Shown here: in pieces, positions 45,101 to 54,675 of the stretch
How positions within the stretch are numbered: position 1 is the first letter of the stretch
Layout: each line of letters starts with the position of its first letter
Source: Larix kaempferi
Taxonomy: Eukaryota > Streptophyta > Pinopsida > Pinales > Pinaceae
Reading direction: 5' to 3'
DNA length: 64,000 nt
Assembly: GCA_027924585.1 (NCBI GenBank)
Contig: BSBM01000370.1
Coordinates: 28,727,501 to 28,791,500 of the forward strand
Notes under the pieces: generated by a model
The model's input: the letters and a program-made list of their open reading frames with translations, nothing else
The model's database searches: none
Told to the model about the DNA's origin: nothing
Program-made: the position numbers and the translations under genes

Positions 45101-47223
45101 TGGATTCTCTGTGGTTCTACACTCGACTCCTATACATTCTATATACTGTATTAAAATTTTTGATGTATTTTTTTTAATTTTTTTATTATAAATTACTTGT
45201 GGTATAGTTTTATTATAAATTACTCGTGGTATAGTTTCATTATAAACTATTATAAATTTTTTTGGAATGTATAATAAATAAATATTGCATTCTAATTTTT
45301 TTAATTTACTATACAATTATATGACTCGAGTAATTTAAAATTAAAAACCATAACAAAAAAAAAAATTACAAAATTACAAAATGATATAGTTTAAAACCTT
45401 AAACTTTAAACTTTAAAATTTAAATTTTCATAATTTATAAAAATAAAAAAATATTATGACTAGTAATTAATTTTTAATATAATAAATTTAGAATGCAATA
45501 TTTTTATTTTTTTTGGATTAGAAATTATTAAATTATAGTTTAAAAAAAAAATGGTTATAATTAATAAAATGTACAATATTTATTTTTTTCCTATTTGTCG
45601 AGTCTATCCCGAGTCTACGAGTCATATGCCAGCCGAGTCTTTGTCGAGTCTGAGTCGTGCAACATTGGTAATGATATCCGCCCAATGACGCAACTGTCAT
45701 GGGTTCGCACAAGTCAAAGTGCACTAGATCCAAAATTCCTTTAGATCTGCTTTCACTATCTGGGAAAGATCTCTTGGCATTCTTGCCAAGTGCACATCCT
45801 CTACATGTTCCATCGTGGTCTACCTGAAGCACTAGCAAACCTATCACCATATTCTTCAATGTTGGGAGAGCTCGATAATTTAGATGAGCTAGTCTTTTGT
45901 GCCATAGTTCACCCATGCTTGTAGAATCATGGACTTGGGCTTGGACTGGTGGAGTGTTCAGTCGGTACAAGCTCTCCTCTCTCACACCAATAACCTTGGC
46001 TTTCTCCATGCTTGAGTTCTTGTGCCAAGCAAGTACTTTCCCTTCTGAGAATGCTACTTTATATCCCTTGTCCTCCAAGGCTGAGATGGAGACAAGGTTT
46101 ATTTTCATAACAGGTACATAGAGCACATCACTCAAGTGTAGTGTATCACTTGATTCTAGCTAAAGGGAGGTGGCCCCAGATCTCTTCACAGTGTAATTAG
46201 CATCATCTCCAAGTACAACACGGAGATGAGAATCTTTCTCAACTAATTCTGAAAGATTTTCTTTATAACCTGTCATGTGTCTACAAGCACCACTATCTAT
46301 GAGCCAAGTATCACTAGTGGTGGGAACAGTACCTGATAAGGCTGATATGAAGAAGAATTTTGTACGATCTTTATTCCTTTGCTTCTTATGATGGTGGTCT
46401 TCTTCTACATCAACAATTGGGGCTTCATGCTTCCTTTTGTTTGAGCTTCGACAATTACTGGCGTAATGACCATATGCCTTGCACCTATAGCATTGTATCT
46501 AAGACAAGTCTTTCTTCTTTTTCTTTTGGTTTGGGGGTGGACTTGATCTCCTACCTTGGTGTTTGTGTTTGTAAAACTTCCTTCCCTTTCCCTTGCCTTT
46601 CTTGGCATGGGATACGAATGTTTGATTCTCCTCATGTTGATTGCCATGAAGTCTTTGTCGTGTTGCTATTCTTGTTTCTTCTTGAGAGCAATCTGCCCAT
46701 TGCTTATCAAATTTGGGTAGCTTGGATCTACCGCTTATACTTTGAATGAAGACTCCCAAGATGGTGGGAGACCATTTAGAGTAGTTATGACAAGCTCCTT
46801 TTCATCAATGGGATCTCCACTAGTACTAAGCTTGTCCCTTAGTTCTGTGATCCTCATGAAATATGAGGCAATGGATTCTGACTTGGACATCTTCATGTTT
46901 GATAGTCGATTCCTCAATGTAAGAAATACATTGATACTACTATGTTCAAATAGCTTCTTTATTGTTTTGAACATCTTTCTAGCAGTCTTCTTGCTTGAGA
47001 TTTGAGGAACCAAGTGGTCTTTAATTGAGTCCACCAAAATCCTTCTTGCTCTGGCATCATTCTTCCTCCAGCGAGATTTGTCTTCTTCGGCTTCTGGTTC
47101 TGGAAGCTTCTCGTTGACAAACTGCAAAAGATCATTTTCTTCTAGTAGGAGAAGAAACCTAGACTTCCAAGAGATGAAGTTGGAAGCCCCTTCCAGCCGA
47201 TCTTCAACCTTCATTCCAATCAT
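42152..47223 (-). pseudogene. Copia gag-pol of element I, split by hAT-like insert H2
   Basis: Gag starts MIGMKVEDRLEGASNFISW at 47223. A frame change occurs near 46750. Zinc knuckle CYRCKAYGHYASNC is near 46460-46500. Protease is LIDSGACRHMTG, with DSG intact. The pre-integrase region is GELWHKRLAHLNYRAL..CRGCALGK. The integrase core is interrupted at 44578-45667; the frames on the two sides come into register if the insert and one target copy are discounted. After it come ILRSDSGGEY, then [22 protein letters not shown] includes MDVKTTFLNGVIEGEVYIEQ and LVLYVDDLFLTGNE. RNase H includes TLSTAEADYMV and ends LLERER at 42152. Few stops (for example near 42386) suggest relatively recent loss of function. 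Confidence 0.92.
44578..45667. mobile_element. hAT-like non-autonomous element H2, GACTCG-iterated
   Basis: This 1,090-bp insert runs from CAATGAAGCATTACC to GTGCAACATTG, flanked by a perfect 8-bp duplication gtaatgat (44570-44577, 45668-45675). ACTCG/GAGTC motifs are iterated in the left 170 bp (gagactcgcgggtactcgcg and on) and the right 75 bp. The centre is a GC-rich block followed by very AT-rich DNA. Short ORFs inside show no transposase. Confidence 0.88.
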
Positions 47224-47576
47224 CTTGTCTACAGATCTAAAACAAAAACCCTAGCAGGAGCTAGGTCAAAAATGAAAGTTGGAATTTTGGAAAACTGACT
47301 CCACGGATAGATGCGCCCTAGCAAGGCGAGTTGTGTAGAGGTAGGACTAAGCCAAAACTGTGGAGAAAATGAGTTAAAAACTAAAACCCTAATTTCTGTT
47401 GCAAAATTAGGTCAAAAATTGAAAAATCTCATAATTGAATTCTGTCTTCACCAAAAGATGCGCCCTCCTTAGAGTGAAATTCCCAATGCTCTTTTTCTTC
47501 CAAAAAGTTGAGTGAAGACTTAGAAAGATGAAACCCTAGTTCCGGCAGGGTTCCGGCAATGGCTTCTTCTAGTACC

Positions 47577-47588
47577 GCTTTGATACCA
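47577..47588 (-). promoter_or_regulatory. Primer binding site of element I
   Basis: Minus-strand TGGTATCAAAGC abutting the LTR at 47589. Confidence 0.88.
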
Positions 47589-48112
47589 TGTTAGTTTTTC
47601 ATACATTCATAGCATAATAATTCAAATGCATAAATAGGATCACTAGAAGAAAGACAAAGCACAAAACAATAACACGAGAATTTATCCTGGGAAACCCAAA
47701 CGGGAGAAAACCCAGCAACCTTCGTATAGAGATAATAATTCCGAGAACAGAGTACAATGATGAGATAGAAAAGATGGAAATGCTTTCCAAAGATAGAAAC
47801 CCCAAATATAATCTTCTCCTTCTACAAGTGCGAACCTCTCTCCAAGTGATGTGAACTTGTGTGAAGTGAATGAGTGAATAATGAGGTGAACTTCACCTTT
47901 ATTTAGACAAGTGCCAACTGGCCTTTTTCCCTAACTGGGCCGACTTCTCTTGGGGAGCAATAAATAATTTAATTTTAATTTTTCTTTTGCTTGTTTTTCA
48001 CCCCAAGGTTTACATTGATTCTTTCAAGGGTTTACATGATTAATTACATCAAGTTCAACTCCCTTAGGAGGTACAATAAATAATATCTTCCGAAGTTGCA
48101 CAAATTCCAACA
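47589..48112 (-). repeat. 5' LTR of Copia element I
   Basis: 524 bp, collinear with 36257-36782 with few differences. Followed on the right by the ttttc target duplication. Confidence 0.9.
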
Positions 48113-48117
48113 TTTTC

Positions 48118-49483
48118 TATCTTCTTTCCACAAAATTCCATTTATCTAAGTTGTTGGAAATTCTATGTTGTTTTAACCACAATTTCATTGCAAATATATA
48201 TTTTAAGTTAATGACAACTCTAAATTGTTGATTTACCTTGTTCCACTGGAAAAACCAGCAATAGAACAACAGTTTACAGTTTATTAAGTTATATTTTAAA
48301 GAGATTCATTTTCAGAATCGATTTACAATTTTCCTTCAAGCTTTAAATTGCTTCACTTGGGAGTTTCACAACCTTTTTTATGATTTAAAGCTTTATTTTC
48401 ATTGTTGGTTATTTAAATCTATTCATCATATGCTACAACAGCAATTTCATCTAGATCATCAATGATTTAATGAGCTACACTTTAATTTTCATTTGACATT
48501 AAGAATCATTTAACATCGTCTGATCTATTTCTTTTGCAACAAGTTGTTTATCAATCATTTATCACATAAGCTTATTGGATGCATAATCTTGTTTCATGGA
48601 TGTTGTAATCAAATTATGAGTTAGCATTATAGTTTGATTTCTGGAATCTTACATATCTCTTTCAATACTTGTTCAGATTTCAGATCCTAACAATCTATTC
48701 TAACTCACAACCATAATCAATCCATAATTAACTTGCAACCAAAGTCAATTTGCCTTATCATCAATTTATTGACACTTAATTGCTTTTAAGAAACCCCCCC
48801 TAATGATTTATTCAAGTCACTGAAAAGAAGCGAAGTAATTGCTCGGGTGACAGTGGCATTACTTCCATAGTTGCACATAGCTACACCGTAGTGAAAACAT
48901 TGCACATCAAGGTCTTGGTTTTTGAGGCAGCATTGCCTATATTGACTTCTGAAAGAAATAAGAAAAGATTACAGAAAATATGATAAATAAAAATACTGAA
49001 GTGGCTTGCATTCCTTAAAAAGTGCTCTAAATATCTGCAGTGGTAGAGGTTTTTGGCATTGAAAAAAGGTAGCAGGACGCAGAAGGTCTGACCCGGCCTA
49101 ACATGTCAAACCCAGCTCAGGTCAGAGTCACCGCCAGTGAGTCAAACTCATGAGTAACTTGCAGGTTATCTGCTGTCTGGTGAGTCAGACTCATGCGCAC
49201 AATAACAAACTCACCAGCATCAAATTATAAATGTCAAAGTGAAAAGGCCCTAATTTGAACAATTTCTGCTGCTGTTTTTCTCCCAGCTACTCTCCCATCA
49301 GTGGCAACAGTGGCCCAGTATTTCCTTTTGCTGTTCCAGGTGGTGATTTAATCCATTTTCAAATTCCTAAAGCATGTCTTTGCAGAGTTCTCAGTTCCCA
49401 ATCAAACTTGGGCATGTAGAAGCCATTTATCATTTTGGATGTATAATGCCCATTCTGAGCAACAATTTTGGAGGGCTTATTTC
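48118..49483. other. Intervening sequence, nothing recognised
   Basis: AT-rich. No coding or repeat boundary that I can support. Confidence 0.4.
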
Positions 49484-49763
49484 TGTTAGCCTGTGACTCC
49501 CTGTACAATCATAATGTTCTACACCACCTTAATGTATTTCACATTATAGGATATAGTTTTTATCTTGTGTGTATTAGATTCTATTTTGTCCCCTCCTAAC
49601 CTTATCCATTGATAAGGTATTGGAGTGAAAGTGAATCTAGTTTATGAGGTGGTTGTATTCATGTACTATAAATTTGTATCACCCGATTCAATACATGTTG
49701 AGAATGGCTCAAGCCTCTTCCGCCAATCTTCTTTTCTCATGTCTCATTGTTCCATATTCTGCA
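49484..49763 (+). repeat. Possible small (TRIM-like) LTR
   Basis: TGTTAG to TTCTGCA, followed after 2 bp by a primer-site-like tggtattagagctcc at 49766. No second LTR was found, so it may be a fragment. Confidence 0.4.
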
Positions 49764-49784
49764 ATTGGTATTAGAGCTCCTTAT

Positions 49785-50034
49785 CAGCAATAATATTGCC
49801 AGTTTGAAAATATTGGCAAAAATAAAATAAAAAATATCGCCAAAATCAGAAAATATTGGCAAAATATCGCCTGAGTTGGAAAATTTTTGGATTTTTTTGG
49901 AAAATGAATATTTTTGTATTTTTTAAGTTCACCGATATATTGTCGATGTTTGCCGACATTTTCCCCAATAAATCCGATATATTGTTTTCTGTACCCTCGG
50001 CGATATATTCGCCGACACGATATTCGTAACTTTG
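49785..50034. mobile_element. Short hAT-like element H4, ATATCGCC-iterated
   Basis: About 250 bp from CAGCAATAATATTGCC to CGTAACTTTG. Variants of AATATTGGC, ATATCGCC and CGATATATTCG are iterated on both sides. The right terminus agrees with H1 and H2. No certain target duplication. Confidence 0.55.
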
Positions 50035-51312
50035 GTCTTAAGGGTCTGGTAGCCGCTCCATGGTAGTCATCCATGAGAGGATCAATCTTTGTAGTCAATG
50101 ACGTTAGATGATGATGATGATGATGATGGTAAGATATGCTTGAAGAAAGAAGAGCTAACAATCATACAAAGAAATCACAAAGCCTATGCTAATGCAATGC
50201 TGATCTACACTCTTTTGGATGCACAAATGGCAAAAACAAGGTGGCTGGTTTTTTTTAGAAAAACATCCATGGCGCCATTGCCATTGTTAATCATGAAAAC
50301 TAAGTAATATCAATTTTATTCAAAAGTTTTTCTATAGAACTCAATAATTTTGTGGAAGCACTTTTATGAAGTTTGTCAAATCTCTTTGATTTCACCATTG
50401 ATGGAAAATATTTGCCAGCATAGTGGTCAATTTCAATTTCTTGAGCAGATCTATTGTTAATATTGAAAGCTTGAAATCTTTAGCTACAATGGATGGATGA
50501 CAAAACCAAATAATACATTCTACTGTTGAAGGATCATTTAAGTTGCTTGTCAAGATCTGTTGTTACTGATCTTGGTCTATAGTTATGCATTGGAGAAAGC
50601 GCATATCAGGAATTTAATCCCTGCAACCAACAACAAGAGAAGGTTTGGGTCTCTATGATCTATTGTGTATGTAGATAAGCAATAGATCTAGCGCTGCCAT
50701 CGTGGGTAAAGTGACAACAGAAAAGAATCCACAGTTGTTGATGTGCAAATGCTGAAATTTCATCTGAATTTGGAGATGAGAACGAGGTGCCATGATTCAC
50801 AAAAAGTAGATCTCTATAGTCATGAAAATCAGAGCCATGATTACAGTATTCAAGGTGCATCTCAAGTAAGATAAATCCTGATTGGACAAAGCATCAAGTT
50901 ACACCATCAGCCAATTACAAAGGAGGAAGAGGTCAGGAGATCAATTCCCAGGAGCACTCGAGAATGAATAGTTCCAGCGTAGCATCTCTGCAACAATCTG
51001 CACTAGTGATCTGCACAATCGCCTTTTGGTCAACAAGAACTATATAAGAGACAACTCAGGTATTTACCTCAGTGATTGATTCTCAAGCAAATCGCTTCAG
51101 ATTTGCCATCACTCAATTTGCAACAAGGATTTGTCTCCTACAAGATCTAGCTTGATATTTGCTTCAGCATTCTCAACCTTTGTGATCTGCCTGTTCCTTC
51201 ATCAATCTATAATTGCTCTCATCAATCTGCAAACAGTCTAATCAAGATCTCCTCAACAATCGGCCAAATATTTTTTTATCTTCATCGATCGTCTAATCTT
51301 CAGAGGCGTTGT
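50035..51312. other. Intervening sequence with a GAT microsatellite
   Basis: (GAT)n at 50108-50128. No gene recognised. Confidence 0.45.
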
Positions 51313-52060
51313 TGTTGATGTTCTCCATCGTTCCAGCATCGGGCAAACATTCTGCAGATCATTCTCTTGGATGGGTTCGCGACCCAGAGAGAATAGCCTC
51401 GTCGTAGCCCTTGACTGTGGCTTGGATGCTTAGCCTCATTCAATCATGTGGATTGGACTGTAGGAGCCTATAGGTCACATTGCGTACTCCATGTGGGAGT
51501 GCTCCTTAGCCGGACTGATCGCTTCTTGTAGAGTAATGTTAAATTTGACAATTGGCTCTAAAAAGTGTCCGAGACTTCTTAGAGTATGGTCAAATCAACA
51601 TTAGAGCTCTACTAAAAATAATTTGACCGCATGGGAGGAGCTATCAACGAGGAGAACTTTTCTATGATGAAGAAATAACCAAGGAGTCAAGACAATCCAT
51701 TGAAGAAGTCCAAAAGAAAGTGGAAGACAAGGAAGAGCACAACTGCCCCAGTAAAAGGGGTAAACTGACCCCAGAAGACAAAATGATAAGTCAACTTGAA
51801 AGATAAATAAAGAATAAAATAAAAGTACAAGCTGACCTAATTGTGTAAATTTCTAGTCAACTGAAGAATATAAATAGAAGTGTTCTCACATTTCATTTGA
51901 CACATTTTCACATCACATCTTCTTCTCTCAAGTGGTGCACACTTCTCAAGGAGGACTAGCAAAAGTCACATGAAGTAATTCTGGGGTTTTCTCTTATTCT
52001 CTTCGAAGATATCTACCCTCGCTAGGGTTTCTTGTGGATGAAGAGCACACTCTTGTGCTA
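51313..52060 (+). repeat. 5' LTR of Copia element J, truncated
   Basis: Starts TGTTGATGTTCTCC and matches 62756-63565. It breaks at ttgtgcta, where Gypsy element K begins. Confidence 0.8.
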
Positions 52061-52146
52061 GAAGAGGCCACTTGGGAAGGAGAACAGGTATTACAGCACC
52101 CAGCATTATAGTTGCTTGAGGACAAGCAATTTCAAGCGGGGAGGAC
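52061..52146 (+). pseudogene. Gypsy pol C-terminal scrap preceding the K 5' LTR
   Basis: The bases from gaagaggccacttgggaagg to the purine tract duplicate 58115-58199, the end of K pol plus its purine tract. Confidence 0.85.
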
Positions 52147-53437
52147 TGTAATGTCCTCTTCTGCTCAAGCACTAAGGACCATCCCGCTAACCTATCTGAT
52201 TCCCATAGGTTCGAGCGGGCACTGACATTCAGGGGATTGACTGAGGATTGATGCCATTTACACCATAAGAAGATCTTAAGCATGGCTATTAGATCACCAG
52301 TAGTTAAATAAGGGCCACGGGAACTAACGGCCCCTTGCATGCATGGCATGCGAGCCATATTTCATTTTGCATGCACTGAATCTCCTTTATTGAGCTTCCA
52401 TGCACACCAGAAGCATTGCATGCAAGTCAAGTTGAAATTAGAAGATAAAGAGACCTAGTCATGCAAAAGTTAGGCCAGGCCAGGTGAATCTTATAAAAGA
52501 AAGGTAAAGTGAGTGAGTAAGGCCTGCTTATATGATTATTGAATTGAGAAGTCGATTTGGAGAGCTCAGTGAGCCAATTAGGGTTGAGGGCACACCACTC
52601 AACCATTCAGTGTATTTCGGCAGCGAAATCTATCTACCCTAGTCACTATCAGGGTTGGATCATCCAGGTTCAGCATTACTACTATCATCCGGTACCAATC
52701 TTCAGCAGTTTACAGGTTCCAGGCGATATATAGACCAAAGGAATTCGCTATCTCTGCAGGGGCGCATTATTCCAATGAGATATCGTCACATCTCGACACA
52801 CAAGGCTCCTTTCATCTGCATGTTGGTTTCATTCTTCCGAGAGCACCACTATTACCCTATTCCTGGAAGAAGGGCTTCGTATTTGGACTTCGGAGCAAGT
52901 TATCAGCATCTTCCCTCTTCAGAGGACGTCCTCTCTTGCATGGGCGACTTTCCCAGAGGAGGGCTCACGTTTTATACCTCAAAGTTGGTGCATGGTCTGC
53001 ATGCAGCTTCTATAGTGATCAGAGGGGGATTCTAACCCCAATGCACACCTTCCGGAACTATTTCCCATAAGTATAGCACTTATACCTCCATATCAAGATT
53101 GAAGAGGGCGCATTAATTACAAGGGCGCATTCTTGGAGGAGGAATACTCCATATCTTACTCGTTCTCCGGCAGAATTCTTGCATGTTGGTCTCATATCGA
53201 CGTATATCCCCTCCTTCATCTGATAGTACGTACATGCGTATTTTCTATCCCTATTTTATAGCATTTTTTATTATTTGAGTTATTTAGGGGTTGCCAAACC
53301 CATGCATCTACACGCATGCTCATGCAAGCGTAGTTCAGTACATGCATTCATATTTACTTCAAGTATTGAGCCCTAAAAACTACTAGAAAGCAACTAAAAC
53401 TCCATAAACAAACAAAAATATTAGTTGGAATATTACA
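52147..53437 (+). repeat. 5' LTR of Gypsy element K
   Basis: 1,291 bp. TATA-like tataaaag at 52492. Several RY motifs occur upstream of it (gcatgcatggcatgc near 52335, ttgcatgcactg near 52368, ttgcatgcaag near 52417). Confidence 0.9.
52492..52499 (+). promoter_or_regulatory. TATA-like box in K 5' LTR
   Basis: tataaaag, conserved at the equivalent position in the 3' LTR (about 58542). A likely U3 promoter core. Confidence 0.5.
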
Positions 53438-53438
53438 G

Positions 53439-53450
53439 TGGTATCAATGC
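53439..53450 (+). promoter_or_regulatory. Primer binding site of K
   Basis: tggtatcaatgc, 1 bp after the LTR end. tRNA-Met type with a variant 3' part. Confidence 0.75.
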
Positions 53451-53493
53451 ATGTTCCTTGCCAGCTGTGGGAGCATGCAGTTGTGAACAGTAA

Positions 53494-54675
53494 ATGAATA
53501 CAGAGGACCCACACAATATTGCTTACAGGAGGCAGAGGTTTAGGAACAGTGGAAGAAGAGAAGAGGAAGAGTTAGAGGATATAGAACTGGGAGATACAGA
53601 GACTCAGTTTGGAAAAGGTAAAGGTAAAGAAACAATGGTAGATGATAATAAAATGGCTTTCACTAGCCTCCTTTCCGCTTTAAAAGAACTAACTTCAGGA
53701 CATAAAGAAATGTTAACTGCCATCAACAAATTGGCGGATAAATCAGGGCCCACCCCACACAGTCCTCTATTTCCCAACAGTGATCGGGTATCCACTAGTA
53801 GTAGTGGAGAACAGTTACATACTAATATGCAGAGTCACCCTCACCTCTACAATAAGTCCTCCAGACCTACCATGCCACAATTTTTGGATAGCCCAACAGC
53901 AGTGCCACTAGTACAGGTAGAGCCAGAAGAGCCCATGGGGGCATACCTACGAGAGTACAAAGTACCGGGAGATGACTTCCAGTCAACCATGACCTTTACA
54001 GAATTTTGTCATTTTAAAACTAAGAACAAACCGAGGGCTTATAACAGGCCTTTCAACCAAAACTATGAGTTACAGCGCACAGTAGGGACACTGACTATTC
54101 CTACCTTCGATGGGGCCCGGAATGGCCCAGCGCGGAATTGGGTACAGAAGTTGGACACTTACTTCCAACTCAACCCCATGATGGAGACAGATGCAATTAA
54201 GTCGACTACCTTGCATTTGGACAGGGAAGCCCATGAGTGGCGGTACCACGGGCTAGTGACATTGGGTCACAATACCATCACCTCTTACACAGATTTTACA
54301 CAAAGGCTCATCGAGCGCTTTGACAGGAAAGACCCCAAGGTGCATTTCAGAGAGCTAGCACAGCTCAAGCAGACAGGTAGTCCAGAATCCTTCATATCAG
54401 AGTTCCAAAGGGTAGCAGTCATGGTGACCGATATTTCAGACAACAGGTTAATTATGTTGTTCACCGAAGCTCTCACTGAACCCTTATGTGGATGGGTTAA
54501 GGGTTATAGACCCACCACCCTATCAGATGCCATCAGTTGTACCAGAGATTTACAGGACTCGGTTCCCAAAAATAAGTTTCCTCCGAGAACCAATTTTCCT
54601 ATAAAAGATAAGGAGAGGAAACCCTTCCAAAAAGAATGGCCCAAGAAAGAGTGGATGGATAATGATACCCGCTAG
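53494..54675 (+). CDS. gag: Gypsy Gag
   Basis: An uninterrupted 393-codon frame. The N-terminus is acidic with EELEDIELGDTE. The retrotransposon Gag domain lies at about residues 205-345 (PTFDGARNGPARNWVQKLDT, then TQRLIERFDRKDP and FRELAQLKQTGS). The tail is basic. A stop at 54673 separates it from the zinc knuckle CFSCQEPWVPGHRC, read in the same frame downstream, so the original Gag-Pol was a single frame and this stop is probably a mutation. Gag forms the virus-like particle. Confidence 0.9.
   Translation: MNTEDPHNIAYRRQRFRNSGRREEEELEDIELGDTETQFGKGKGKETMVDDNKMAFTSLLSALKELTSGHKEMLTAINKLADKSGPTPHSPLFPNSDRVSTSSSGEQLHTNMQSHPHLYNKSSRPTMPQFLDSPTAVPLVQVEPEEPMGAYLREYKVPGDDFQSTMTFTEFCHFKTKNKPRAYNRPFNQNYELQRTVGTLTIPTFDGARNGPARNWVQKLDTYFQLNPMMETDAIKSTTLHLDREAHEWRYHGLVTLGHNTITSYTDFTQRLIERFDRKDPKVHFRELAQLKQTGSPESFISEFQRVAVMVTDISDNRLIMLFTEALTEPLCGWVKGYRPTTLSDAISCTRDLQDSVPKNKFPPRTNFPIKDKERKPFQKEWPKKEWMDNDTR

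Larger units (their letters stand above)
36257..48112 (-). mobile_element. Complete Copia retrotransposon I with two nested insertions
   Basis: LTRs at 47589-48112 (5') and 36257-36782 (3') differ by few bases. The target duplication ttttc (36252-36256, 48113-48117) is perfect. The primer site is at 47577-47588 and the purine tract (minus gagagggag) abuts 36783. Gag-pol occupies 42152-47223. Insertions: element G (36999-41497) between pol and the 3' LTR, and hAT-like H2 (44578-45667) in integrase. Without the inserts the element is about 6.3 kb. A 267-bp higher-order repeat lies between pol and G. Confidence 0.92.

Noticed and set aside
49777-50042. 8-bp target duplication for H4
   Set aside because: Flanks (ctccttat versus gtcttaag) are only loosely similar.
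50098-50307. 69-codon ORF with a poly-Asp start
   Set aside because: Produced by the GAT microsatellite; no other support.
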